From NCBI GenBank assembly GCA_964573105.1, contig CAZNIS010000013.1, forward strand, positions 37,258 through 101,257: a stretch of DNA of 64,000 nt. The letters are read 5' to 3'. A model generated the notes under the pieces. That model ran no database searches. It was given only the letters and a program-made list of their open reading frames with translations, and was not told the DNA's origin. Origin of the DNA: CAKZSB01 sp964573105. Its GTDB lineage: Bacteria; Pseudomonadota; Gammaproteobacteria; Granulosicoccales; Granulosicoccaceae. Positions 34,480 to 42,355 of the stretch are shown in pieces (position 1 is the first letter of the stretch; every line of letters starts with the position of its first letter). Both the position numbers and the translations under genes were made by a program.

Positions 34480-35318
34480 GGCGTTTCGATCTGCAGGGTT
34501 GACAGTAACGTACCCTGGCGCGTGACCGGTCCGATGCCGAGCGTCTTGAACATGCGCCAGTACAAGGCGTTGTCGTGCGTGACCAGCGGTTTGCCAAGCA
34601 TGCTTTCAAGCTGTACTTCAAGCGAAACGAATCGCTGTGCCAGGCCATCGCTCACCCGCCTGAAGTTACACATGCCGTTGGCCAGATAGGCATCGACGTT
34701 GGGTGCTTTGTCGGCGACATAGGCCATCGATTTCTCTGCCAGATCGCCATCGAAGCACCAGATCTGATCGTTGCATTCCTGTTGGCTTGCGATAAACCCC
34801 TGATCGACGAAGTTGCCGGCCCAGACCACATCAAAACCCGCCTCAGTCAAAAATGCGACCGTACCGCGCCACCAGTCCGGCCAGTGATAGACACCATTGA
34901 GGGCGACTTTTTCAACGTTGAGTTCACGCAATGCCTCAACCATCGCGTAGCCCGCCATGTGAAATGGCGTCTGGTATTGATCGGATAGCTTTTCGCAGTG
35001 CTCGCGAATGCCCTCGACACCCAGCCCGCTCGCGTGTACCCAATTGGAGCCTACCTGACCACAGACATCGGCACCGTTGTTGGCCATGCACTCGACGAAT
35101 TCTTCCAGCAGATGAAAATTCTGTTGCCGCTGATCGAGTTGATGCTGGTAGCCGGGCAGGTGCAGCATTCGGCCATGCACGCCGACTGTTTCGGGTGAGA
35201 TGCGCAGAAAATCCGACGGTGCGGCATCGAAATCGTGGGGTGGGCAGGTAAACCCGACCTGATGCACAAACAGCTTGTTTTTAGGGTCTGACCAGTGGGC
35301 GGCCTTTTGATAGCTCAT
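34476..35318 (-). CDS. Asp/Glu/maleate-isomerase superfamily protein (arylmalonate-decarboxylase-like)
   Basis: 280 residues from the ATG at 35318. The fold of cysteine racemases, maleate isomerases and arylmalonate decarboxylases is indicated by GADVCGQVGSNWVHASGLG in the first half. The second half gives YLANGMCNFRRVSDGLAQRFVSLEVQLESMLGKPLVTHDNALYWRMFKTLGI. Both contain a cysteine at the position expected for one of the two catalytic residues. The substrate is unassigned. The 4-bp overlap with the sulfotransferase gene is unusual for this family and hints at a dedicated two-step modification (inference). Confidence 0.75.
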   Translation of the reverse strand: MSYQKAAHWSDPKNKLFVHQVGFTCPPHDFDAAPSDFLRISPETVGVHGRMLHLPGYQHQLDQRQQNFHLLEEFVECMANNGADVCGQVGSNWVHASGLGVEGIREHCEKLSDQYQTPFHMAGYAMVEALRELNVEKVALNGVYHWPDWWRGTVAFLTEAGFDVVWAGNFVDQGFIASQQECNDQIWCFDGDLAEKSMAYVADKAPNVDAYLANGMCNFRRVSDGLAQRFVSLEVQLESMLGKPLVTHDNALYWRMFKTLGIGPVTRQGTLLSTLQIETP

Positions 35319-35510
35319 CGAAGTAATCCGGGAAGCAACGTAGCGTGGGGTGGTGGCCTGAACTGTATCACCGCGATGATGGTGATTAGCTGATTGTGCG
35401 CGCCACTTTCGACGCAATTTGAATGCTTTGACTGCGCGGACACAGGCAGCAATTCGCCGGCAAACGGGTGGGAGGTAGAGTAGACTGCGTCCACTAAATC
35501 AGAACGGGAT

Positions 35511-36680
35511 TTGCCAGTGCCAGTCAAGAACCGATACGCCGACCTGCAGCAGGAAATCACCGCCTGGCGGCGCGACTTTCACCGTCAGCCCGAGCTATTG
35601 TTCGAAGTGCACAATACCGCCGCGCGAGTGGCCGAATTGTTGCGCGAATTCGGCTGTGATGAGGTGGTCGAGGGCATCGGCCGTACCGGCGTGGTCGGGG
35701 TGATCAAGGGGCGCCAATCGGATAGCGGCGCGGTTATCGGGCTGCGTGCGGATATGGACGCACTGCCGATTACCGAGACTACCGGGCTTGAGTATGCCTC
35801 TGAAACCCCCGGCATGATGCACGCCTGCGGGCACGACGGACACACCTCCATGCTGTTGGGGGCAGCGAAATACCTGTGTGAGACGCGCAATTTCAATGGC
35901 ACCGCGATCGTGATTTTTCAGCCCGCCGAAGAGGGTGGCGCCGGTGGGCTTGAGATGTGTCGCGATGGCCTGATGGATCGATTCGGTATTCAGGAAGTCT
36001 ACGGCATGCACAATATGCCGGGCATGGGCATCGGCCATTTTGCCATTCGACCGGGCGCGCTGCTGGCGTCTTCTGATGAATTTGAAATTACCGTGACGGG
36101 CAAAGGCGGGCACGCCGCGCAACCGCACGAGGCGATCGATACAACACTGGTGGCCGCACAGATTCTGATATCGCTGCAGTCGATTGTCTCCCGCAACGTC
36201 GATCCGTTGAAGCGGGTGGTATTGACGGTGGGGACGTTCAATACCGACAGCTCCGCCAGTAACGTTATCGCGCACGAAGTGAAAATGCAGGGCACCGTGC
36301 GCACACTCGATCCGGAGTATCGCAGCTTTGCCGAACAACGGGTGCGGGAGATTGCCTGTGGCACTGCCACCGCGCTGGGCGCCAGTGCTGAAGTTAAGTG
36401 GACGCCAGGCTACCCGGTGACCGTCAACACGCCAGAGCATACCGGCTACGCTGCCGAAGTGGCGCGCGCAGTATCAGCCGATGTCAATGACGCGGTCGAT
36501 CCTATTATGCCGGCCGAGGATTTCAGCTACATGCTGGAGGAGCGCCCTGGCGCCTATATTTTTCTCGGCAACGGTGATAGCGCCGCCTGTCATCATCCGG
36601 CCTACAATTTTAATGACGATGCGATTCCGTTTGGCGCGAGCTGGTATTCCGGCATGATCGAGGCGCGCATGCCGGTGTAG
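35511..36680 (+). CDS. M20 family amidohydrolase (hippurate/N-acyl-amino-acid hydrolase type)
   Basis: 389 residues. TTG 35511 is used with GTG 35517 as an alternative. The metal-binding blocks are GLRADMDALPI, MHACGHDGHTSMLLGAAKYL, FQPAEEGGAGG, a histidine in YGMHNMPGM, and PAEDFSYMLEERPGAYIFLGNG near the C-terminus. The dimerisation domain is EFEITVTGKGGHAAQPHEAIDTTLVAAQI. It hydrolyses N-acyl amino acids such as hippurate or indole-acetyl conjugates to free amino acids; the true substrate is open. Divergent from the racemase-like/sulfotransferase pair. Confidence 0.9.
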   Translation: MPVPVKNRYADLQQEITAWRRDFHRQPELLFEVHNTAARVAELLREFGCDEVVEGIGRTGVVGVIKGRQSDSGAVIGLRADMDALPITETTGLEYASETPGMMHACGHDGHTSMLLGAAKYLCETRNFNGTAIVIFQPAEEGGAGGLEMCRDGLMDRFGIQEVYGMHNMPGMGIGHFAIRPGALLASSDEFEITVTGKGGHAAQPHEAIDTTLVAAQILISLQSIVSRNVDPLKRVVLTVGTFNTDSSASNVIAHEVKMQGTVRTLDPEYRSFAEQRVREIACGTATALGASAEVKWTPGYPVTVNTPEHTGYAAEVARAVSADVNDAVDPIMPAEDFSYMLEERPGAYIFLGNGDSAACHHPAYNFNDDAIPFGASWYSGMIEARMPV

Positions 36681-36766
36681 CTGCTCACAGCGCATCTGTC
36701 TAACACCTGGGTGTTGTTGGTAGTGCTGAAGTAAGAGTTACAGCTCTGTGAACAACAATCAAAATG

Positions 36767-37888
36767 CTACGGTGAGTTCGTGCTCGCAAGGCTTGCCAGC
36801 AGTTCCGCACACAGCTCGTCAAAGCCGTCAGAGTCAAGTGAGTCATCATCGCAATTGATCGTCACGATGACACCATAGCGCAGATCGTTTTCATCAATCA
36901 CCGCCGTCGTTCGGTTGCGTACACCGGGCTCAGAGCCGCCCTTGTAGGCGATATGTTGCCAGTGTTCGGGTTTGGCGGGCCCGTTCGAAATCGACATCAC
37001 ATCAAGCTGGCTGACGCTATTCATAAGCTCATGCAACTGCCTGGCGGACAGATACCATTCAACGCCTGGATGATGTTGCCTGATGGTGGCATCTGAATGC
37101 AGGGTTTCAGGATCAAGGCTTGTCAGAAATTTCGCTTTCTCACTGTCAGATACGGTCAGAAAGCGTTGTCGAAGTTCAGCGTTAGTCTTTAGCAAAAAGA
37201 ACTCGCGTGTACTCAACAGTGCGGCCGTGCCAAGCATCTCTTGTATCGCTTCACGCCCGACCAGATCGATCAGCATATCGGTTGCTGTGTTATCACTGAT
37301 CGAAATCATGAGTGCCGCCACTGTGTGCAGTGTCATTGGCGAGCCAACCGGCATCTTTTGCAAAATGCCACTGGGCAGCGACAAGTGCTTTGACTGCAGC
37401 TCGATGATATCGTCCCAGCAGCGCTCGCCATCATCAATCTGTTGTGCCAGTGCTGCGAGTACGCCAAGCTTGAAAGCCGAGCCGACAGCCAGTTTGGTAT
37501 CGGCGTTGTGTTCGAACAGAGTCTTGTCATTGTGGGTAACCAGTACGGCTACCTGACCAGGCAAGGCGGTCAACCGAGTGGTCACGTCATTAAAGTCGAC
37601 ATCGATTTTCGCAGGGTGGTTAAACCACAGGCCATTCACGCGAGAATCGTTGTTAATGGTAAATTTGCAGCTAATCCGGTGTGTAGCGGTGCTGATCAGG
37701 AACTTGTCTTGCGCTTGTGCCTCGATATCCACCACAGGGCCAGTCTTGTCGCGCATTTGGGCAAGCACTGCTCGCAACTGTGGCAAAGGCATTCGGTGCA
37801 ACACGGCGTCGGTGAACAGACTTTCATCAAATTGACCGGTGACCAGTATCTGTTGTAGCAAATCGATAGCTTGAGTGCTGCTGTGCAT
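36767..37888 (-). CDS. Serine hydrolase with class A beta-lactamase fold and ORF12-like N-terminal domain
   Basis: 373 residues. The catalytic motifs of the penicillin-recognising fold are intact: S137-AF-K140, S198-D-N200 and K316-G-G. The N-terminal ~90 residues (FTDAVLHRMPLPQLRAVLAQMRD...CKFTINNDSRVNGLWF) resemble the steroid-isomerase-like domain found before the lactamase domain in ORF12 of clavulanate clusters and in LpqF. No signal peptide is present, unlike true beta-lactamases, so a cytoplasmic esterase or amidase is more likely than an antibiotic hydrolase. Convergent with the M20 gene and divergent from the FAD oxidase. Confidence 0.8.
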   Translation of the reverse strand: MHSSTQAIDLLQQILVTGQFDESLFTDAVLHRMPLPQLRAVLAQMRDKTGPVVDIEAQAQDKFLISTATHRISCKFTINNDSRVNGLWFNHPAKIDVDFNDVTTRLTALPGQVAVLVTHNDKTLFEHNADTKLAVGSAFKLGVLAALAQQIDDGERCWDDIIELQSKHLSLPSGILQKMPVGSPMTLHTVAALMISISDNTATDMLIDLVGREAIQEMLGTAALLSTREFFLLKTNAELRQRFLTVSDSEKAKFLTSLDPETLHSDATIRQHHPGVEWYLSARQLHELMNSVSQLDVMSISNGPAKPEHWQHIAYKGGSEPGVRNRTTAVIDENDLRYGVIVTINCDDDSLDSDGFDELCAELLASLASTNSP

Positions 37889-37974
37889 GAAACAATACCT
37901 GCTAAATTTGTGCAGCTGCCGGCAAACTGCTGGCCTGATTGCGCTGGCAGAGGATTGCGGTGCGGGGAGGGAAA

Positions 37975-39114
37975 ATGAAGCAACGATTTGATATCGCCGT
38001 CATCGGTGCCGGTATCCTCGGGCTCGCACACGCCTGGCACGCCGCACGCGCCGGCCTGTCGGTAGCCGTGTTCGAACGCGACAGTCAGGCGCTCGGCGCG
38101 TCAGTCAGAAATTTCGGTATGCTCGCCATCATAGCGCAAAAACCCGGTCGACCATTGCGCGATGCACAGCGCGCGTTACAGCACTGGCAGGTATTGGCAG
38201 GAGACGCGGGTATTTCGCTCAGACAAGCCGGTTGTCTGTTTGTTGCGCGCGAAACGGCCGAGCTTTCTGTGCTCAGGGAATTTGCCGATTCCGGCACTGA
38301 ACTGGCCGCGACCGCAAAGTTACTCGATGTAGCACAATTAGCGGCGACGGCGCCTTGGCTCAATCGCGGTAATTTGCTGGGCGGGCTGTGGAGTCCGGAT
38401 GCCTGGAAGGTGGATCAAAGAAACGTGATCGCCGAGATTGCCGTCTATCTGCAGGCAAAGCTTGGCGTGCGCTTTTTCTTTAACGAAGCGGTTGTCGCCG
38501 TAGATGCCGGACACCTGCAGACAACGCGTGGCGACTATCGGGCAGAGCACACCATACTCTGTGGTGGTTGCGACTTTGCCACATTGTTTCCCGATGCTTT
38601 TGCCGCCACCGGGGTGTCACATTGTCGGTTGCAAATGCTGGCAACCGGCTCGCAACCGTCAAGCGACAAACTGAAGCCCTTCGTCCTGGGCGGGCTTAGT
38701 ATGAGCCGCTACGAGACGTTTGCCGAGTGCGACTCGCTTGCGGAACTCAAACATCTGCAGCGGCACCGCTATGCTGATTTTATACAAAACGGCGTTCATG
38801 TGATTGCGAGTCAGGAGGCTGATGGCAGCATCACCGCTGGCGATTCACATCACTATGGCGTCGATCATCATGAGGATCGTCTGGACGAGGTCGATCAGCT
38901 GATCACTCAGGAATTGTATGGCATGTTGAACTTACCTGATCAATCGATTGTGCGGCGCTGGTTTGGTCACTATGCCCATCATGCTGAGAAGGATCTGGTA
39001 CGCATTGAACCAGCCAACGGTGTCACCGCTGTTACCGTCACCAACGGGCAGGGGATGACGCATGGCATGGCCATCGCGGAAGATGTCATCGGTTTGCTGA
39101 CTGGCAGGGCTTGA
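37975..39114 (+). CDS. FAD-dependent oxidoreductase of the TIGR03364-like group
   Basis: 379 residues. The start at 37975 has GGGGAGGGAAA, an excellent ribosome site. The FAD-binding motif is DIAVIGAGILGLAHAWHAARAGLSVAVFERD, followed by GASVRNFGML, a signature of a DadA-like clade reported from phosphonate-degradation loci. The end (GVTAVTVTNGQGMTHGMAIAEDVIGLLTG) is the second FAD contact. No phosphonate genes are adjacent, so the role here is uncertain. It probably oxidises a small secondary amine or amino acid. Divergent from the serine hydrolase gene and convergent with the cupin. Confidence 0.83.
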   Translation: MKQRFDIAVIGAGILGLAHAWHAARAGLSVAVFERDSQALGASVRNFGMLAIIAQKPGRPLRDAQRALQHWQVLAGDAGISLRQAGCLFVARETAELSVLREFADSGTELAATAKLLDVAQLAATAPWLNRGNLLGGLWSPDAWKVDQRNVIAEIAVYLQAKLGVRFFFNEAVVAVDAGHLQTTRGDYRAEHTILCGGCDFATLFPDAFAATGVSHCRLQMLATGSQPSSDKLKPFVLGGLSMSRYETFAECDSLAELKHLQRHRYADFIQNGVHVIASQEADGSITAGDSHHYGVDHHEDRLDEVDQLITQELYGMLNLPDQSIVRRWFGHYAHHAEKDLVRIEPANGVTAVTVTNGQGMTHGMAIAEDVIGLLTGRA

Positions 39115-39138
39115 ACAACAGCGCCACCAATTTGTTGT

Positions 39139-39660
39139 TTAGCGAATCAGTTGCTCAATGCGCGCGCTTCCAAGCCCGCATTTCAGGTAGTGCGCCTTAC
39201 AGCTTTCCAGTCGTGAAAACACATCGACGTAGCCTGTCACTTCACCCCGCTCATCCACATGCATCAGCGGGCCAAAATTGTGAAACAACACCATCATGTG
39301 ATCGCAGCTCGCGTCATCAGGATCCGGTTTTACGATCAGGGTATGAGTCTCGCCGGGTGGTTCGAAAATAAAGGTGCCGGTGCGAGCAGTCCACGCGTGT
39401 TCCAGATAACCCCAGGCGCCCTGCAGGGTATAGCCGGTTACCGGTGATGAGTGTCGGTGTCGGCTGATGATGCCATCACCGCGGGCGCGGGTGATATTGA
39501 CCCAGCTGCCCTGAGTGACGCTAAAGAGCAGTGGCAGACTCTCGACGTTGTCGCCACGCGGCACCCAGAGTCGATCGTCATCAAAATCCACATCCGCGAC
39601 AATTTCAGGTACCGCGTACTCCGGCAGTGGTATCGATACGGGTGTGGCTGCTGTGCTCAT
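39139..39660 (-). CDS. 2,4'-dihydroxyacetophenone dioxygenase family cupin
   Basis: 173 residues in a single cupin domain. The metal-binding histidines are HRHSSPVTGYTLQGAWGYLEHAWTARTGTFIFEPPGETHTL, with the HxH and E/H of cupin motifs 1 and 2. The length and the opening VADVDFDDDRLWVPRGDNVESLPLLFSVTQGSWVNI match bacterial proteins annotated as 2,4'-dihydroxyacetophenone dioxygenase family. Real dioxygenase activity has been shown for only some members, so this may act on another oxygenated aromatic or acyl substrate. Convergent with the FAD oxidoreductase. Confidence 0.82.
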   Translation of the reverse strand: MSTAATPVSIPLPEYAVPEIVADVDFDDDRLWVPRGDNVESLPLLFSVTQGSWVNITRARGDGIISRHRHSSPVTGYTLQGAWGYLEHAWTARTGTFIFEPPGETHTLIVKPDPDDASCDHMMVLFHNFGPLMHVDERGEVTGYVDVFSRLESCKAHYLKCGLGSARIEQLIR

Positions 39661-39831
39661 GTGTGGTCCTCGCGTGCCGGGTTGTGGTTGCTCTGCACGA
39701 GTTGTGCGGCCGGTGATTGTCGCAAAAACAGCCGGCGGATGCGGGCAACATGCCCCGGTCTGGCCCAGATAGTCTCTGCGCGACTAGGATCGGGTAATTG
39801 GGATGGGGTTCGCAAATACATATTTTTTGTG

Positions 39832-39845
39832 AACTGTGCACAGTT
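39832..39845. promoter_or_regulatory. Perfect 14-bp palindrome upstream of the 77-aa gene
   Basis: AACTGTGCACAGTT is a perfect palindrome, 84 bp before the ATG at 39930 and near AT-rich CATATTTTTTGTG. It could be an operator for a dimeric repressor or activator of the small gene or of the divergent cupin gene. Confidence 0.45.
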
Positions 39846-39875
39846 GAATGGCGTCACAAATGCTTGACTAGGTAT

Positions 39876-39895
39876 ATTCCACAAGACAGTGGAAT
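39876..39895. promoter_or_regulatory. 7-bp inverted repeat upstream of the 77-aa gene
   Basis: ATTCCAC (39876-39882), spacer AAGACA, GTGGAAT (39889-39895). It sits 34 bp before the start codon, close to where transcription would begin, so it may be an operator or a 5' UTR hairpin. Confidence 0.45.
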
Positions 39896-39929
39896 GCTCA
39901 ATCACAGCTACCACGGACGAGGAGGTCGC

Positions 39930-40163
39930 ATGCCAGACAACACGAATGCCTTAACGCGCCAGGGCCAGACCGACGAAGGGCAGGATTCGAGTACCATTGA
40001 ACTGGAGATACCGGAAGTCTCCCAGGTCAGAGCCTATGTTCGCGCGCATACGGTTCATAGCTGGGCCGCCAACGATGAACATCGTTTTGCACTGGCGGAT
40101 TTTCTGATTCAACATCAGCGACAGCGCGCAAATGCGGTGCCGGAGTCAGACGATATGCAGTGA
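39930..40163 (+). CDS. Small hypothetical protein, 77 aa
   Basis: The ATG at 39930 follows GAGGAGGT with five bases between, one of the strongest ribosome sites in the window. The product is polar and acidic at the N-terminus (TDEGQDSSTIELEIPEVSQ) with a predicted helical second half (VRAYVRAHTVHSWAANDEHRFALADFLIQHQRQRA). I do not recognise a family. There is no signal peptide, membrane segment or metal site. Two palindromes lie upstream and two perfect hairpins downstream, so it looks like a regulated stand-alone transcription unit. Possible roles include a small regulator or adaptor; none can be assigned. Confidence 0.7.
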   Translation: MPDNTNALTRQGQTDEGQDSSTIELEIPEVSQVRAYVRAHTVHSWAANDEHRFALADFLIQHQRQRANAVPESDDMQ

Positions 40164-40184
40164 TCCGTACGCCGGGCTGAGTAT

Positions 40185-40209
40185 CGACCGATCGCGTTTG
40201 CATCGGTCG
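40185..40209 (+). other. Perfect 8-bp hairpin downstream of the 77-aa gene
   Basis: CGACCGAT (40185-40192), loop CGCGTTTGC, ATCGGTCG (40202-40209). It starts 22 bp after the stop. There is no T-run directly after it, so it is a 3' UTR structure or first element of a composite terminator rather than a classic intrinsic terminator. Confidence 0.6.
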
Positions 40210-40236
40210 TGCCAAATTAGTACAACGCGGACAGGC

Positions 40237-40258
40237 TGGCGGCCATGCCGGGCCGCCA
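40237..40258 (+). other. Second perfect 8-bp hairpin downstream of the 77-aa gene
   Basis: TGGCGGCC (40237-40244), loop ATGCCG, GGCCGCCA (40251-40258), a very stable GC stem. A six-T run occurs 45 bp later at ~40304. Together with the hairpin at 40185 it makes a 148-bp structured spacer before the convergent dehydrogenase gene. Confidence 0.6.
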
Positions 40259-40311
40259 CAAGGCCACGCCGCGACAGCCTGGTGCTCTCACCCGTTTCGC
40301 CAATTTTTTAC

Positions 40312-41349
40312 CTAGCGCCCGCGCGCAAGTTTATCCTGAAACCCGCGTCGTGCCAGAACCTGCTGGTTGAGCAGGCCCACAGGGGACTGACCGGCGGCGA
40401 TATCCAGCACCGACGCCACGGCTGACGCGCCGATACCGGCAAAGCACTGATCCGTCCAGCACAGTGCGTGTGGCGTGACGATGACATTATCCAGCGTAAG
40501 CAATGGGTCATCGGCAGCGGGCGGTTCGGTCTCGAATACATCGATACCGGCGCCGGCCAGTTGTTGTGTTTCAAGCGCGTGTGTCAGCGCCTGTTGATCG
40601 ACAATCGGCCCTCGCGCCGTGTTGATCAGATAAGCCGTGGATTTCATTTGCGCCAGACGTTTGGCATCGACCAAATGACGAGTGTCGTCGGTGAGCGGGC
40701 AGTTAACCGTCAGTACATCGGCGGTGGTGAATAGTGTATCGAGATCGACCAGTTCAACCCCAAGTTCTTGTGCAATATTGGCGTCTGCGTAGGGGTCGTG
40801 CGCGATAAAACGCATGTCCAGTGGCTTTGCCATGCGAAACATCTCGGCGCCGATATTGCCAATGCCAACAGAGCCCAGCGTCAGACCCGTCACACCCGTG
40901 CCCATATGATCGCTGCGGGCGTTGAATCCATCCGGGCCGCGCCGAGTCAGTCGATCCTTGATCATCAGTTTGCCGGTCAGGGCCAGCATCAGTGTGATGA
41001 TCGATACCGCAACCGGCCGGCGCACGCCATCCGGTGTGATGGTGACGGCAATATCTCGATCGGTGCAGGCCGCCACATCGACACTGTCGTAACCGACGCC
41101 AAAGCGCGCGACCAGCGCAAGCCGGTCTGACGCCGGAATGCTGTCGGCGTTAAATCGTTCGGACAACAGTATCAGCGCATCTGCATCGTCCAGCAGGCGC
41201 GCATCGATCGGGTCGCAGGCCGGCAGAAAGAAGAGATCGATATTGCTGTTGTCGGTTAAAGGGGACAGATCGAACGATGGATACACCGGGCTGCCATCGG
41301 CTGCCTGAAAACTGGCCGACAGCGCGACGCGAAACGGGCTAGAGGTCAC
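40312..41349 (-). CDS. D-isomer-specific 2-hydroxyacid dehydrogenase
   Basis: 345 residues. The NAD-binding fold motif is SVGIGNIGAEMF (residues ~160-171), preceded by the catalytic-domain block ILLSERFNADSIPASDRLALVARFGVGYDSVD. The catalytic arginine is in INTARGPIVDQQAL, the glutamate in GAGIDVFETEPP and the histidine in VTPHALCWTDQC. Most family members have HxA/S...T after the histidine, so ALCWTD is a mild variation that may shift specificity. Second gene of a unit whose first gene is the HpcH/HpaI aldolase (11-bp overlap). It probably reduces the 2-keto acid released by the aldolase (inference). Confidence 0.88.
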   Translation of the reverse strand: MTSSPFRVALSASFQAADGSPVYPSFDLSPLTDNSNIDLFFLPACDPIDARLLDDADALILLSERFNADSIPASDRLALVARFGVGYDSVDVAACTDRDIAVTITPDGVRRPVAVSIITLMLALTGKLMIKDRLTRRGPDGFNARSDHMGTGVTGLTLGSVGIGNIGAEMFRMAKPLDMRFIAHDPYADANIAQELGVELVDLDTLFTTADVLTVNCPLTDDTRHLVDAKRLAQMKSTAYLINTARGPIVDQQALTHALETQQLAGAGIDVFETEPPAADDPLLTLDNVIVTPHALCWTDQCFAGIGASAVASVLDIAAGQSPVGLLNQQVLARRGFQDKLARGR

Positions 41350-42124
41350 TGGCTTTACCTCGCAATTCGGTAAGACCCTGCATCAGCACGCGCTGGTACA
41401 GCATGGTATCGGTGCCGTAGCAGCAATAGTCAAAACCCTGTTTGAGATCGGCGATTCCCTCATCGACTGAGCCCACCAGGCGGCCAAGTGCCTTGTTGTG
41501 GCGTTTCGCGGCATCGACGATGTTGTCAAACGCAGCACGATAGACCGGATGGTCAAACTCGCCTGGCACGCCCAGTGACGCGGACAGGTCGAAATGCCCG
41601 ATCCACAGACAGTCGACACCATTGGTGGCGGCAATCGCATCGGCGTTGTCGGCGCCTTCGCGGGTTTCGATCAGCGCAAAAAAGGTGTTGCGATCATTCG
41701 CCTGTTGCAGCCGATCGGCCACCGGGGTGCTGCCAGCGTAGTAGTTGTCGTGCGCGATACTCAGAGCGATGCCGCGCTCGCCGGTGGGCGGGTACTTCAT
41801 GTAGCTGACAAGCCTCGCTGCTTCTTCAGCGTCTTTGATCATCGGTGCCATAATGCCTTCGGCGCCGGCGTCACACAGGCGTGCGATGGTGTCGTAGTCC
41901 TTGCAGGGTGTGCGCGCGAACATCGCCACACCGGCGCCCTCGAAATAGCGCACCGCCTGCTTTAACGATTCGATACTAAAGCCGGCGTGCTCCATATCAA
42001 AAAATACAAAGTCGCACTGCGCCTGTGCGAGCATATGGCCGATGCCCGGTGTCAGAAACTCCCCGACGTAGTGGCCGAATTTCGGCGTGCGCGTCTGCGT
42101 TTGCTGTTTCAGTGTCGATGGCAT
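41339..42124 (-). CDS. HpcH/HpaI family aldolase
   Basis: 261 residues of the class II pyruvate-type aldolase family. Key blocks are VFFDMEHAGFSIESLKQAVRYFEG, AMFARTPCKDYDTIARLCDAGAEGIMAPMIKDAEEAARLV, YPPTGERGIALSIAHD, FFALIETREGADNADAI (metal glutamate) and the acid-base region CLWIGHFDLSASLGVPG. Reaction: retro-aldol cleavage of a 2-keto-hydroxy acid to pyruvate or a similar keto acid plus aldehyde. It overlaps the 2-hydroxyacid dehydrogenase gene by 11 bp, so the two enzymes act in one catabolic step pair. Divergent from the DUF3565-DUF1971 gene. Confidence 0.9.
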   Translation of the reverse strand: MPSTLKQQTQTRTPKFGHYVGEFLTPGIGHMLAQAQCDFVFFDMEHAGFSIESLKQAVRYFEGAGVAMFARTPCKDYDTIARLCDAGAEGIMAPMIKDAEEAARLVSYMKYPPTGERGIALSIAHDNYYAGSTPVADRLQQANDRNTFFALIETREGADNADAIAATNGVDCLWIGHFDLSASLGVPGEFDHPVYRAAFDNIVDAAKRHNKALGRLVGSVDEGIADLKQGFDYCCYGTDTMLYQRVLMQGLTELRGKASDL

Positions 42125-42194
42125 GGTCAGGACTCTCCCCCGGTGGGCTCAGGTGCCAAATGGCAGCAACGATGATATCGAATGCAGCGATGCA

Positions 42195-42226
42195 CGGGTA
42201 GTTGAACAACTTGCCCGGGTTTTTTT
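42195..42226 (+). terminator. Terminator-like hairpin in the divergent region before the DUF3565 gene
   Basis: CGGG-T-AGTTG, loop AA, CAACT-TG-CCCG, then GG and seven T residues (42220-42226). On the plus strand it is a good intrinsic terminator, yet no plus-strand gene lies closely upstream and the next plus-strand gene begins at 42356. It would fit the end of a short leader or small RNA arising near 42130. Confidence 0.5.
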
Positions 42227-42355
42227 AACTCCACGCTTGCAGTGGTGTGGCACTACATGGCATGGCGAGTCGCGGTAGCATTATGACGCTGCGCCCATCG
42301 CGCATCGGTACTGATAGGTGGACAATACAGGCACGCTTAAGCGGAGGGTGCAGCG

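Noticed and set aside
35595..36440. 281-residue minus-strand open frame opposite the M20 amidase
   Set aside because: It is antisense to a gene with all metal-binding motifs intact and itself shows no domain.
36767..37888. Beta-lactamase resistance gene
   Set aside because: No signal peptide and an ORF12-like N-terminal domain. It is better described as a serine hydrolase of unknown substrate.
37975..39114. Phosphonate catabolism locus
   Set aside because: The FAD enzyme resembles a clade seen in phosphonate loci, but no transaminase, phosphonatase or phosphonate transporter is in the window.
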